Source of the DNA: Acuticoccus sp039034015
Lineage (GTDB): Bacteria > Pseudomonadota > Alphaproteobacteria > Rhizobiales > Amorphaceae
Assembly (NCBI GenBank): GCA_039034015.1
Contig: JBCCBM010000012.1
Coordinates: forward strand, 47,084 to 111,083
Direction of reading: 5' to 3'
Length of the DNA: 64,000 nt
The position numbers and the translations under genes are program-made. The first letter of the stretch is position 1, and every line of letters begins with the position of its first letter. This document shows positions 1-8,539 of this stretch, piece by piece. The notes under the pieces are model-generated. The model was not told the origin of the DNA. It searched no databases and worked only from the letters and a program-made list of their open reading frames with translations.

Positions 1-605
1 CGCTCTTTTGCGGGTGGCTTTGCCCGTTCGGCGCGCTCCAAGAGTTTGCCTACAAGATCGGCCGCCTGTTGCGCCTGCCGAAGGTCGAGTTCTCCAGCGC
101 GTGGGACGGGCGCCTCAAATTCGTCAAATATGGGTTGCTTGCCGGTTTGGTGGCAACGGCGATCATCTCGCCGGCGCACACCGAACTCTTTGCCGAGATC
201 GAGCCGTTTAAGACCGCGATCACCGTTTTCTTTGTGCGGGATTGGTTTTACGTGGTCTATGCCGCGTTCTGGCTGGTGCTCGGCCTTTTCATGTTCAAAG
301 GGTTTTGCCGCTATGTGTGCCCGCTGGGGGCGTTCATGGCCCTTGGCCGCGTTGTGATGGTGCACAAGTGGATTGCGCGACGGGCCGAGTGCGGCACGCC
401 GTGCCAGCTTTGCAAGGTGCGCTGCAGTTATGGCGCCATCGAGAAGACCGGGGCGATCAACTATTCAGAATGCTTTGGCTGCCTGGAGTGCGAACAAATT
501 CGCGATGATGCGCGCCAGTGCGTGCCGCTAATCTTGAGCGAGCGGCGCACCCGGGCCGCGCGGCCGCAACCGCCGGTCGCCGCCGTGCCGGAGCCTGCGG
601 AATGA
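1..605 (+). CDS. nosR: NosR-like membrane iron-sulfur flavoprotein, C-terminal part (5' end outside window)
   Basis: The reading frame is open from base 3, so the gene starts upstream of the window; about 200 residues are visible. The first visible residues contain a Cys-Gly-Trp-Leu-Cys-Pro motif, then two hydrophobic segments and a second Cys-Pro motif (CRYVCPLGAF). A cytoplasmic tail follows with two Cys-rich clusters (CGTPCQLCKVRC and CFGCLEC) that should hold [4Fe-4S] centres. This is the layout of the C-terminal half of NosR/NirI/NapH-type electron-transfer proteins. NosR proper also has a periplasmic FMN domain, which cannot be seen here. The stop overlaps the start of the ApbE gene (ATGA), and ApbE would attach FMN to such a protein. 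No nosZ is visible, so a role in N2O reduction is not shown; it may instead serve the neighbouring PQQ cluster. Confidence 0.85.
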   Translation, partial: LFCGWLCPFGALQEFAYKIGRLLRLPKVEFSSAWDGRLKFVKYGLLAGLVATAIISPAHTELFAEIEPFKTAITVFFVRDWFYVVYAAFWLVLGLFMFKGFCRYVCPLGAFMALGRVVMVHKWIARRAECGTPCQLCKVRCSYGAIEKTGAINYSECFGCLECEQIRDDARQCVPLILSERRTRAARPQPPVAAVPEPAE

Positions 606-1492
606 CCGGGCTGTCGCGCCGGCGGTTCTTGGCAATCACGGCCGCGGCAGCGCTGGTGCCGACGGGCGTGGCGGCCAGGGTCTCGTGGACGGGCGTTGCG
701 CTGGGGGCCGATGTGCGCCTCACCGTGGTGGGCGACCGGGACGCGGCGGAGGATGCGCTGGTGGCCGCCCGGCGCGCGTTGGCGCAGGCTGAACGCGCGC
801 TCAGCCTTTACGATCCCGCCTCGGCCCTTTCGGCGCTCAACCGCACCGGGGCCCTTGCGCCGCCGCCGCTCTTGCGCCGCACGCTTGACCTTTGCGCGAC
901 CGTTCATGCCGCAACGAAGGGGCGCTTTGACCCGACCGTGCAGCCCCTGTGGCGCGCTCTGGCGACTGGGGGCGATGGGGCGGGCGCCCGCCGGCTTGTG
1001 GGCTTTGAGCGGGTGAGTCTTGGGCCGCGTGTCACGCTGGGGGCGGGCCAGGCGCTGACGCTGAACGGCATTGGCCAGGGCGTTGCGACCGACCATGTGG
1101 CGAACGCGCTGCTCTCCCGCGGCTTTTCCCACGCGCTGGTGGCGGTGGGGGAGACGCGCGGCCTTGGCGGGCCCTGGCGGCTTGCCCTTGCCGACCCCAA
1201 CCATGGCAATCTGGGTTTGCGCACCCTTCACGATGGGGCGATTGCAACCTCAAGCCCCGATGCGCTGCATCTGGGCGACGCGCGGCACATTGTGGACCCG
1301 CTTGGCCGGCGCGCGCCGCAATGGTCCACCGTCAGCGTGGAGGCGGACGGGGCGGGGGTTGCCGATGGGCTCTCCACGGCGCTGTGCTTTGCGACGGATC
1401 GCGAAATTCGCGCCATGGGCCTTCGCCACCTTGGCGTGCGCCGCGTGACGCTGGTGGACCGTGACGGTGACCTTCACACCGTCACGATCTGA
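602..1492 (+). CDS. apbE: ApbE/NosX-type FAD:protein FMN transferase
   Basis: This 296-residue protein begins at an ATG overlapping the previous stop. Its N-terminus carries a twin-arginine signal (SRRRFLAITAAAALVP), so it is probably exported folded. The body has the ApbE pattern: a SLYDP..SALSALNR segment, LNGIGQGVATDHV near the middle, a Gly-rich VAVGETRGLGG stretch, and a final HIVDP..ADGLSTAL region. ApbE enzymes move FMN from FAD onto a Thr of NosR/RnfG/NqrC-type proteins, which fits its coupling to the NosR-like gene. NosX is the name used in nos operons. The target here is inferred from position only. Confidence 0.88.
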   Translation: MTGLSRRRFLAITAAAALVPTGVAARVSWTGVALGADVRLTVVGDRDAAEDALVAARRALAQAERALSLYDPASALSALNRTGALAPPPLLRRTLDLCATVHAATKGRFDPTVQPLWRALATGGDGAGARRLVGFERVSLGPRVTLGAGQALTLNGIGQGVATDHVANALLSRGFSHALVAVGETRGLGGPWRLALADPNHGNLGLRTLHDGAIATSSPDALHLGDARHIVDPLGRRAPQWSTVSVEADGAGVADGLSTALCFATDREIRAMGLRHLGVRRVTLVDRDGDLHTVTI

Positions 1493-1498
1493 GCCGGC

Positions 1499-2389
1499 TC
1501 ACCAGGTGGGCGGGTGAAAGGCGGCGCCGTATTCTTCAAAGGCGGCGGCAATGCGGCCATCGGAAATGCCGGCATAAATCGCATCGCCGACCGAGTAGGC
1601 GAGCGGGCGATAAAGGAAACTCACCGCAACGCCCACCGTCCACCTGCCGCGGGAAAGGCCCATCAGCGGCGGGCTGTGGACCGCGACACCCTCGCCCGAA
1701 AGGGCCTGGAGCTGCGTGCGCGGGCCCATCACGGCGCTGACTGTGCCCTCGTCGAGCGCGGTCATCGCGGCATCCGTTGAGGCAAAGCGCACGATGTTGG
1801 GCTGGAGCATGCCGCGGTTGAAGTTGGAGAGGTAAAAATCGGAGAGGGAATCGTTTTCCACCCCCACCGTCTCGGTGCGAAAATAAGGAACCGTCGGGCC
1901 GCCGTCCGGATAGTGGGCGGCATCATAGGCGATGGCGATGCTCTCATCGTAATACTGGCCGGTGAAGACCACCTGCTCGATCCGGCAGGCAAACTCACTG
2001 TCGTAGGGCACGTGCAGCATCACGTTCGCGACCCGCCCGCCCACAATCGGCCCCTTCCAGATCCAGTTGCGCAGGTCCGCGTCCAGCGTTTCACCGGCCG
2101 CCACCAGCTTGAAACGCGCCTCAACGCCCAGCTCGTCGGCAATGATTTTGCCGATCTCAATGTCGATCCCGGCGGGTTTGCCGTTTTGGACGAAAGAGTA
2201 GGGCGCAAAATCCTCATAGGCGGCGAAGGTGATGAAGCCGCGCTCTTGGATGGTGTCGAGGTCGGTGCCGACAATGTCGCGCGCGACGTTTTGCGGGCGC
2301 TGTTGGGGCACATGGTCGGCGCAGCGGGCGAGCGCATCGGCCCCCGCGACAAGCGCGAGGGCAAGGCCAAGACAAAGCGTGCGGATCAT
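1499..2389 (-). CDS. xoxJ: XoxJ/MxaJ-like quinoprotein-associated periplasmic binding protein
   Basis: A 296-residue secreted protein with an N-terminal signal peptide (MIRTLCLGLALALVAG..ALA). The core is a type-3 solute-binding fold: FITFAAYEDFAPYSFVQNGKPAGIDIEIGKIIADELG is the usual start of the ligand-binding lobes. This subfamily sits beside PQQ dehydrogenases as MxaJ/XoxJ and is thought to assist the dehydrogenase rather than transport a solute. Its start overlaps the end of the upstream cytochrome c gene (ATGA), so the two form one minus-strand operon. The dehydrogenase itself lies about 7.5 kb away on the other strand. Confidence 0.85.
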   Translation of the reverse strand: MIRTLCLGLALALVAGADALARCADHVPQQRPQNVARDIVGTDLDTIQERGFITFAAYEDFAPYSFVQNGKPAGIDIEIGKIIADELGVEARFKLVAAGETLDADLRNWIWKGPIVGGRVANVMLHVPYDSEFACRIEQVVFTGQYYDESIAIAYDAAHYPDGGPTVPYFRTETVGVENDSLSDFYLSNFNRGMLQPNIVRFASTDAAMTALDEGTVSAVMGPRTQLQALSGEGVAVHSPPLMGLSRGRWTVGVAVSFLYRPLAYSVGDAIYAGISDGRIAAAFEEYGAAFHPPTW

Positions 2390-3063
2390 TTGGCCGCGGA
2401 AAGGCCAACGGTGAGCGCCTCGGCCGCCCCCTCCGTGTCGCCATCGGCAAGCGCGAGGGCGGCGCGGCGGGCAACGCTGTCGGCCATGGGCGCGCCGGAG
2501 AAGGTTTTGATTTCGCCATTGATTTCCAAAAGCCGAGCTTCCATCGAGGCCGTGTCGCCGCCCGACCAGGCCTTCAGCGCATCGCGGATCTCAACCAGTT
2601 CGGCGTTGTGCTTGGCGATGGATTTGTCGTCCGGCCGCGTCTCGGCATAAAGGCGGATCGCCCAGCCGACCTCTTGGCCGAAGAGATCGCCAAAGCCCGG
2701 CATTTTGGTGATGCCGCTTTGGGTGTAGCCGTTGCGGTAGCGCTCCATGAACCACTCATCGCCGTACTCTTCGGCCTCCAATTTGCGAAGGTCGGGCGCA
2801 AGGCCGCCGGAGACGACGCCAAGGCCGTGGCAGCGCGCGCAATTCTGGTTGTAGGCCGAATCGCCGATCGCCAGCACCTTCTCGAACTCGGCGCCGTGCA
2901 ATTCGCGGTAGGGGTTTTCAAACAGCCAATCCTCGCCCACCGCGGGGAGGGCGCTGGCATCCACCGCCTGGGGCGTCACATTGCCGTGGGCCAGCACCAC
3001 CGTGGTTGCCGCGCAAAGGGCAACTGCGGCGAGTGCTAAGCGCTTTGGTGTCGATTTCGACAT
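2386..3063 (-). CDS. xoxG: Periplasmic cytochrome c of the PQQ system (XoxG/PedF-like)
   Basis: This 225-residue protein has a signal peptide, one haem c attachment site (CARCHG) and a downstream MPGFGD segment with a candidate Met axial ligand. It matches single-haem cytochromes c-550 that accept electrons from PQQ alcohol dehydrogenases. The first gene of a two-gene minus-strand operon with the XoxJ-like gene, it is divergent from the PQQ-associated ABC binding-protein gene. The c-type cytochrome assignment is firm. The exact partner is inferred from the neighbourhood. Confidence 0.85.
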   Translation of the reverse strand: MSKSTPKRLALAAVALCAATTVVLAHGNVTPQAVDASALPAVGEDWLFENPYRELHGAEFEKVLAIGDSAYNQNCARCHGLGVVSGGLAPDLRKLEAEEYGDEWFMERYRNGYTQSGITKMPGFGDLFGQEVGWAIRLYAETRPDDKSIAKHNAELVEIRDALKAWSGGDTASMEARLLEINGEIKTFSGAPMADSVARRAALALADGDTEGAAEALTVGLSAAK

Positions 3064-3231
3064 GGTAAATTCCTCCCGGTGTTTCTCTTGACAACCGCTC
3101 GCATGACCCTAGCGGCCCCCGCCGGCACGCTCCTCCATTGCGCGGCATATTTCAAGCGCCGGCAACGATCGGCCGCGGGGTTGCGAACCACCGGCGTTTG
3201 GGCGAGGCTCCGCGTCGCTTGGGAGGGCACA

Positions 3232-4392
3232 ATGGTTCGGACGGTGTTGGCGTTTGTCGCGCTGTGTTGCGCGGTGGTGTTTGCGCGCGCTGAGGTCGCG
3301 GTGCCAATCACGTATCTGCGCCAAGAGGTGCCACCGCCGCCGGTCCTTTCCAACCTTGACCCGATCCCCGAAGATCTTGGCGTTGCCGGTGCCACGGTGG
3401 GGCTTGCCGACAATCTCACCACCGGCGGCTTTTTGGGCCACGCCTACACACTCAACATTTCATCCGTGCCGGAGGACGGCGACCTTTTGGAGGCCGCGCG
3501 CCAGGCGCTCGCCACGACAAAACTCATGGTGGTGGATGCGCCGGCGGACGCACTCGTTGCCATTGCCGACCTTCCGGAGGCGGCGGGTGCGCTCCTCATC
3601 AATGTTGCCGCCGCTGACGCTGCGCTGCGGGACGAGGCGTGCCGCGCCAACGTCCTCCACACGGTGCCGAGTGCTGCGATGCGGGCCGATGCGATCGTGC
3701 AGTTCTTCGTGAAGCGGCGCTGGACGGATCTTGCGATGATCGTTGGCACGCACCCGTCGGACGCAGCGTTTGCGGACGCGCTGCGGGCCTCAGCGCAAAA
3801 GTTCGGCCTTTCCATCGACGCGGAGAAAACGTGGGCCTTCGACGCGGATATGCGGCGGAACGCGGCCCAAGAGGTGCCGGTCTTCACCCAAGACCTTGGC
3901 GACTATGATGTTCTCTTGGTGGTGGACGAGATCAACGATTTTGGCCGCTACATCCCCTTCAACACGTGGCTGCCGCGGCCTGTGGCGGGGTCGGAGGGGG
4001 TGAGCCCGGTTGCCTGGTCGCCGGTGGTGGAGCAGTGGGGCGCGGTGCAGCTGCAAAACCGGTTTGAAGAGGCGGCGGGCCGCAAGATGGCGCCCAAGGA
4101 CTACGCCGCGTGGGCAGCCGTCCGCGCCATCGGCGAGGCGGTGACGCGCACCAACCAGGCCGAGGCCGGCGTTCTTCGCGGGTATCTCCTGTCAGATCGG
4201 TTTGAGCTCGCGGGCTTTAAGGGGCGGCCGCTCTCGTTCCGCACGTGGAACGGGCAGCTTCGCCAGCCGATCCCCCTGGTGCAGCCGCGGGCGCTGGTGG
4301 CGCTTGCGCCGCTGGAGGGGTTTTTGCACCAAAACACCGAGCTTGACACCCTCGGCCGCGACGGCCCCGAGAGCCGTTGCACCGCGTTCTAA
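3232..4392 (+). CDS. PQQ-dependent alcohol dehydrogenase-associated ABC binding protein
   Basis: A 386-residue exported protein with signal peptide MVRTVLAFVALCCAVVFARA; a GGGAGGG ribosome site at 3221-3227 supports this ATG over upstream in-frame codons. The body is a Leu/Ile/Val-type periplasmic-binding fold with HTVPSAAMRADAIVQFFVKRRW and a D-x-D-x-LLVVDE stretch. It belongs to the family found only beside PQQ alcohol dehydrogenases with an ABC-2 ATPase and permease, both present just downstream. The ligand is unknown. It begins the plus-strand PQQ accessory operon. Confidence 0.85.
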   Translation: MVRTVLAFVALCCAVVFARAEVAVPITYLRQEVPPPPVLSNLDPIPEDLGVAGATVGLADNLTTGGFLGHAYTLNISSVPEDGDLLEAARQALATTKLMVVDAPADALVAIADLPEAAGALLINVAAADAALRDEACRANVLHTVPSAAMRADAIVQFFVKRRWTDLAMIVGTHPSDAAFADALRASAQKFGLSIDAEKTWAFDADMRRNAAQEVPVFTQDLGDYDVLLVVDEINDFGRYIPFNTWLPRPVAGSEGVSPVAWSPVVEQWGAVQLQNRFEEAAGRKMAPKDYAAWAAVRAIGEAVTRTNQAEAGVLRGYLLSDRFELAGFKGRPLSFRTWNGQLRQPIPLVQPRALVALAPLEGFLHQNTELDTLGRDGPESRCTAF

Positions 4393-4422
4393 ACACAACA
4401 AAACCGTCTGGGGAGACACCGG

Positions 4423-5388
4423 ATGAGACCGTTTTTCGGCCTTCTTGCCGCGCTCATCGCAACGCCGGCAATGGCGGCGGGCGAGATTTGGGTGACGAAT
4501 GAAAAGGACGACACCGTCAGCGTCATCGACGTTGCAACGTTGGAGGTGGTGCGCACCATCCCCACGGGTGAGCGTCCCCGTGGCATCACCTTCTCGAAGA
4601 ATTTTGACCGGCTTTACATCTGTGCGTCCGACAGTGACACCGTGCAGGTGATGGACCCCAACACGGGCGAAATTCTTTATGAACTTCCCTCTGGCGAAGA
4701 TCCGGAGCAATTTGTGCTCCACCCGAACGACAAACATCTTTATATCGCCAATGAGGACGATGCGATTACAACGGTGGTCGACGTCGACAGCCGCACCGTG
4801 ATTGCGCAGATCAATGTGGGGATCGAGCCGGAGGGGATGGCGGTGTCCCCCGATGGGTCCATCGCGATCACCACCTCCGAAACCACGAACATGGCCCATT
4901 GGATCGACACCGCGACCCAAAAGCTCTTCGCCAACACCTTGGTGGACAGCCGCCCGCGCCACGCCGAATTCTTTAAAGACGGCGCCGAACTCTGGGTGAG
5001 TTCGGAGATTGGCGGCACGTTGACCGTATTCGACGTGGAAACCCAGGCGGAAAAGGCAAAGATCGAGTTTGAGGTGCGCGGCATGCACCCCGACCGCGTC
5101 CAGCCGGTGGGCTTTGAGATCGCGGGCGATGGCAACACCGTGTTCGTGGCGCTCGGGCCCTCCAACCACATCGCGGTGGTGGATGCGACGACCTATGAGG
5201 TGGAGGACTACATTCTGGTCGGTCGCCGCGTCTGGCACATGGATTTTAACGGCGACAAATCGCTCCTCTTCACCACCAACGGGGTGTCGGGGGATGTGAC
5301 TGTGGTGGACGTTGCGCGCCGGGAAGCCATCAAAACAATCAAAGTCGGGCGGTTTCCCTGGGGTGCCGCGTTCCGCCCGGCGAGCTAG
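4423..5388 (+). CDS. PQQ-associated YVTN-type beta-propeller protein
   Basis: This 321-residue secreted protein has signal peptide MRPFFGLLAALIATPAMAAG followed by repeated propeller blades. Each carries an IWVTNEKDDTVSVIDVATLEVV-type motif (for example LYIANEDDAITTVVDVDSRTV and LFTTNGVSGDVTVVDVARREA), which is the YVTN beta-propeller signature. The family occurs with PQQ-dependent catabolic clusters. No catalytic residues are obvious, and a scaffolding or PQQ/electron-transfer role is inference. It lies 30 bp after the binding-protein gene and 11 bp before the next gene, so it is probably cotranscribed. Confidence 0.82.
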   Translation: MRPFFGLLAALIATPAMAAGEIWVTNEKDDTVSVIDVATLEVVRTIPTGERPRGITFSKNFDRLYICASDSDTVQVMDPNTGEILYELPSGEDPEQFVLHPNDKHLYIANEDDAITTVVDVDSRTVIAQINVGIEPEGMAVSPDGSIAITTSETTNMAHWIDTATQKLFANTLVDSRPRHAEFFKDGAELWVSSEIGGTLTVFDVETQAEKAKIEFEVRGMHPDRVQPVGFEIAGDGNTVFVALGPSNHIAVVDATTYEVEDYILVGRRVWHMDFNGDKSLLFTTNGVSGDVTVVDVARREAIKTIKVGRFPWGAAFRPAS

Positions 5389-5399
5389 GGAGAGACCTC

Positions 5400-5849
5400 A
5401 TGAAACCAATCTTGTTTGCTGCAGCGCTCGCCGTTGCGATCCCCAACGTTGCCATCGCCGATGATGACGATGACGGGCCGACCTTTGGCCTTGCGGGCCT
5501 TTTGTCCGGCTCCAACAAGGAAGATTTGCCGCCGATCACCCTGTCAGCCGGCATGCCGCTGGCCGATGCGCCGCTCGTTCTAAAGTCCGGCACCTACTAT
5601 GAGATCGAGATTGAGGCGGACGGGAGCCAAGAGCTTGCGCTGGTGGGCCCGGAGTTTTTCCGCGCGATCTGGATGGATGAGATCGTGATCGAGGGGCTCG
5701 AAATTCGCCCACTCGGCATCGACAGCGTGGAGTTTGACGAGGCGGGCACGATGGAATGGTCGTTCATCGCCATCAAACCCGGGCGGTATGAGCTGAAAGT
5801 GCCAGGCTCCACGGGCGAGACCCAGCGCCTCGACATCACCATCGAGTAG
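5400..5849 (+). CDS. Small secreted protein of the PQQ cluster, Asp-rich N-terminus
   Basis: The 149-residue product has a clear signal peptide (residues 1-20) followed at once by five Asp (residues 21-25) and Gly-Pro. The rest is predicted beta-rich with an EFFRAIWMDEIVIEGLEI stretch and a C-terminal GRYELKVPGSTG, reminiscent of small cupredoxin-like domains, but I see no clear Cys/His/Met copper site. It lies between the beta-propeller and ABC ATPase genes with tight spacing, so it belongs to the PQQ operon. Function is unknown. Confidence 0.7.
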   Translation: MKPILFAAALAVAIPNVAIADDDDDGPTFGLAGLLSGSNKEDLPPITLSAGMPLADAPLVLKSGTYYEIEIEADGSQELALVGPEFFRAIWMDEIVIEGLEIRPLGIDSVEFDEAGTMEWSFIAIKPGRYELKVPGSTGETQRLDITIE

Positions 5850-5854
5850 GCGCG

Positions 5855-6568
5855 ATGGGCCTTTGCGTTGCGGATGTGTCCTATGCCTACGGGGCCGTGC
5901 GCGCGCTGGACGGTGTGTCCTTCACCGTGGAGGAGGGCGCATTTTGCGCCCTTCTCGGCCCCAATGGGGCGGGAAAGTCGACGCTTTTTGCGCTTTTGAC
6001 GCGGCTTTTTGCCGGGCAAACGGGCGCGATCTCCATCGCCGGGCACGACCTTGCGCGCGCGCCGCTCGCAGCGCTCGGCGCGCTGGGTGTGGTCTTCCAA
6101 CAGCCAACGCTTGACCTTGACCTTTCGGTGCGGCGCAACCTTGCCTACTTCGCCGCGCTCCACGGGCTTTCGGGCCGTGCGGCGCGAGCGAAGATCGATG
6201 GGGCGCTGGAGCGCCTTGCCATTGCCGATCGTGCGGGTGTGCGGGTGCGGGACTTGAACGGCGGGCACCGTCGGCGGACCGAGATTGCCCGCGCGCTCCT
6301 CCATGAGCCGCCGGTTTTGCTTTTGGACGAGCCAACCGTTGGCCTTGATGCGGCAAGCCGTGCGGCGCTGGTTGACCATGTGCACGGGTTGGCGCGCGGC
6401 GGGCTCACGGTGCTGTGGGCGACCCACCTCGTCGACGAAGTGTGGCCGGACGATCGGCTCGTCATCCTCCACAAGGGGCGCGTGTTGGCTGATGGATCGC
6501 CCGCGACCGTTGCGCCGGAAGGGGCGCTGGTGGATGCGTTCCTGACGCTCACCGGGGGCGCGGCGTGA
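5855..6568 (+). CDS. PQQ-associated ABC transporter ATP-binding protein
   Basis: This 237-residue ATPase has Walker A GPNGAGKST, a Q-loop (FQQPTLDLDLSVRRNL), a signature region LNGGHRRRTEIARAL and Walker B VLLLDEPTVGLD. The signature deviates from LSGGQ: it begins LNGGH. This is typical of the ABC-2 ATPase linked to PQQ alcohol dehydrogenase clusters. It overlaps the following permease gene by four bases (GTGA), indicating translational coupling and a shared complex in the inner membrane. The substrate is not known. Confidence 0.88.
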   Translation: MGLCVADVSYAYGAVRALDGVSFTVEEGAFCALLGPNGAGKSTLFALLTRLFAGQTGAISIAGHDLARAPLAALGALGVVFQQPTLDLDLSVRRNLAYFAALHGLSGRAARAKIDGALERLAIADRAGVRVRDLNGGHRRRTEIARALLHEPPVLLLDEPTVGLDAASRAALVDHVHGLARGGLTVLWATHLVDEVWPDDRLVILHKGRVLADGSPATVAPEGALVDAFLTLTGGAA

Positions 6569-7368
6569 GGTATTGGACGGCGCTGTCGGCCATTGTGCAG
6601 CGGGAGGGGTTGCGCTTTTTGCAGCAGCGCGGGCGCCTTTTGGCGGCGCTGGTGCGGCCTTTGGTGTGGCTGATTGTGTTTGCCGCCGGCTTTCGCGCCG
6701 CGCTCGGCCTTTCCATCACGCCGCCCTACCAAACCTACATCACCTATGAGGTCTACATCGTGCCGGGGCTCTGCGGCATGATTTTGTTGTTCAACGGCAT
6801 GCAATCCTCCCTCTCGTTGGTGTATGACCGGGAGATGGGCTCGATGCGGCTGCTGCTGACCGCGCCCTTGCCGCGCCCGTTTTTATTGTTCGCCAAGCTT
6901 TTGGCGGGGACGATGATTGGCGTGTTGCAGGTCTATGGCTTCTTGCTCATCGCAAAAGTCTATGGCATCTCGATCCCGTGGGTCGGGTTTGTGGCGGTTT
7001 TGCCGGCGCTTGTTGTGGCGGGGTTGATGCTCGGGGCGCTGGGGTTGGCGCTCTCCTCGTTCATCAAGCAGCTGGAGAATTTTGCGGGGGTGATGAACTT
7101 TGTCATCTTCCCGATGTTCTTTTTGTCATCCGCGCTCTACCCGCTATGGAAGATGGCGGAGAGCTCGCCGCTGTTGCGGGATATTTGCGCCGCCAACCCC
7201 TTCACCTACGCGGTAGAGTTGATTCGCTTTGCACTTTATGGCGAAATCCAGGGTGTGGCGCTCGCCGTCGCGGTGGGCGCGCTGGTCGTGTTCATGGCGC
7301 TTGCGGTGTGGGGCTATGATCCGGCGCGGGGGATGATCCGCGCCAAACGCAGAGGGGCCCGGGTATGA
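6565..7368 (+). CDS. pedC: ABC-2 type permease of the PQQ-associated system (PedC-like)
   Basis: The 267-residue protein begins with GTG overlapping the ATPase stop. It has about six hydrophobic segments (for example VRPLVWLIVFAAGFRAALGL, VGFVAVLPALVVAGLMLGALG and FVIFPMFFLSSALYPLW) in the ABC-2 permease layout. PedC-type permeases accompany PQQ ethanol dehydrogenases in pseudomonads. It probably pairs with the preceding ATPase. The exported compound is unknown. Its stop overlaps the next ATG. Confidence 0.85.
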   Translation: MRYWTALSAIVQREGLRFLQQRGRLLAALVRPLVWLIVFAAGFRAALGLSITPPYQTYITYEVYIVPGLCGMILLFNGMQSSLSLVYDREMGSMRLLLTAPLPRPFLLFAKLLAGTMIGVLQVYGFLLIAKVYGISIPWVGFVAVLPALVVAGLMLGALGLALSSFIKQLENFAGVMNFVIFPMFFLSSALYPLWKMAESSPLLRDICAANPFTYAVELIRFALYGEIQGVALAVAVGALVVFMALAVWGYDPARGMIRAKRRGARV

Positions 7369-7901
7369 GATTTATTGCGGTTTTGGCAGTGTTTTGGGTG
7401 GGTGCCGCCGGCGCGGAAGATCTTTCGGCCTACGGCACCACCAACCCTGAAGAGCTCACCATGGGCCGCGTCCTCTCCGACGTGCGGGAGGGCAAAACGG
7501 GGATGACCCATTGCGCCTCCGGCTACTTCCTCACCAAAAAGGGCGACCATGGCCAAGCGCGGGAGGTGTTTCAGGCGTGCGCCGAGGCGGGCTACACCGC
7601 GGCCATGAACTGGATGGCGCAGTTGGACAACAACGGCCTTGGCGCGGACTACAACCCGGATGCGTCGGCCGAGTGGTCCCGCCGCTCGGCAGCGCTCGGC
7701 GACCGGGTGGGCAAGTTCAATTACGGAATTGATCTGATGCGCGGCCATGGCGTTGCGCAGGATGAGGCGACCGGCCGCCGGCTGGTGGATGAGGCCGCGC
7801 GCGAAGGGCTGACCGCCGCAAAGCGCCTCAAGGCGGCCAACTACGACCTTGATGAGGTGACGCCCGACGCCGACAACTGGCGCTACGCCCCGATTTACTG
7901 A
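7365..7901 (+). CDS. Secreted Sel1/TPR-like repeat protein of the PQQ operon
   Basis: A 178-residue protein with a short signal peptide (MRFIAVLAVFWVGAAGA). The helical repeats have Sel1-like spacing: ASGYFLTKKGDHGQAREVFQACAEAGYTAAMNWMAQL, then WSRRSAALGDRVGKFNYGIDLMRGHGVAQDEATGRRLVDEAAREG. Such repeats bind proteins in the periplasm, so an assembly or regulatory role in the PQQ system is plausible but inferred only from the operon. It is the last gene of the plus-strand run and overlaps the end of the convergent ATPase gene by 7 bp. Confidence 0.78.
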   Translation: MRFIAVLAVFWVGAAGAEDLSAYGTTNPEELTMGRVLSDVREGKTGMTHCASGYFLTKKGDHGQAREVFQACAEAGYTAAMNWMAQLDNNGLGADYNPDASAEWSRRSAALGDRVGKFNYGIDLMRGHGVAQDEATGRRLVDEAAREGLTAAKRLKAANYDLDEVTPDADNWRYAPIY

Positions 7902-8536
7902 CCCTCGATCCGCGCTGGTGCGCCCGACAGCGTGAGCGTGCGGCTTGCCAGCCGCGCGGCTTCGCCGGGGTCATGGGTGACGAGAAGCGTTGGAAAGTCC
8001 GCCGTTTTGGTGAGCGAGAGGAAGAGCGCCTCAATACTCTCAGCCGTCTCCCCATCCAGTGAGACGAAGGGCTCATCAAGCAGCATAAGGTCGGGCGCGC
8101 TGGCAAATGCGCGCGCGAGTGAAAGGCGCCGCTGCTGGCCGAGGGAGAGCTGGCCGGGGTAACGCGCGCCAAGGCCGGGGAGGCCGACCGTTTCCAGCGC
8201 ATCATCGGCGGCGGCGGGCGAGAGGCCGCAGGCGATCTCAAGGTTTTTGCGCGCGCTGCGCCAGGGGAGGAGCGTTGGCTCCTGGAACACCATGGCGCGG
8301 CGGGCGGGCGCGGTGAGCGTGCCCTCAAATCGGCTCTCAAGGCCCGCAATGATACGCAGAAGCGTTGTTTTTCCAGCGCCCGAGGGGCCCGTCAGCGCCA
8401 CCACCTCCCGCGGGTAAAGCGCGAGGGAGAGCGGGGCGAGGATGGCCGCCCTCCCGTAGGCCATGCCGTCAATGGCGAGGGTGACCACGGGGCGCCGGGC
8501 GGTGAGGCCCGGCGCGGTGTGAGGCGCGGGCCTCAC
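7895..8536 (-). CDS. NitT/TauT-type ABC transporter ATP-binding protein
   Basis: This 213-residue ATPase has Walker A GPSGAGKTT, Q-loop VFQEPTLLPWRSARKNL, signature LSLGQQRR and Walker B LMLLDEPFVSLD. The LLPW Q-loop is typical of the nitrate/sulfonate/taurine family. The GTG at 8534-8536 comes 4 nt after the stop of the binding-protein gene, so the two are one operon. No matching permease is seen on either side, which is unusual for this family. Confidence 0.83.
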   Translation of the reverse strand: MRPAPHTAPGLTARRPVVTLAIDGMAYGRAAILAPLSLALYPREVVALTGPSGAGKTTLLRIIAGLESRFEGTLTAPARRAMVFQEPTLLPWRSARKNLEIACGLSPAAADDALETVGLPGLGARYPGQLSLGQQRRLSLARAFASAPDLMLLDEPFVSLDGETAESIEALFLSLTKTADFPTLLVTHDPGEAARLASRTLTLSGAPARIEGQ

Positions 8537-8539
8537 GCG

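Noticed and set aside
1..1492. Denitrification (nos) operon
   Set aside because: Only a NosR-like C-terminus and ApbE are present; no nosZ, nosD, nosF or nosY is in the window.
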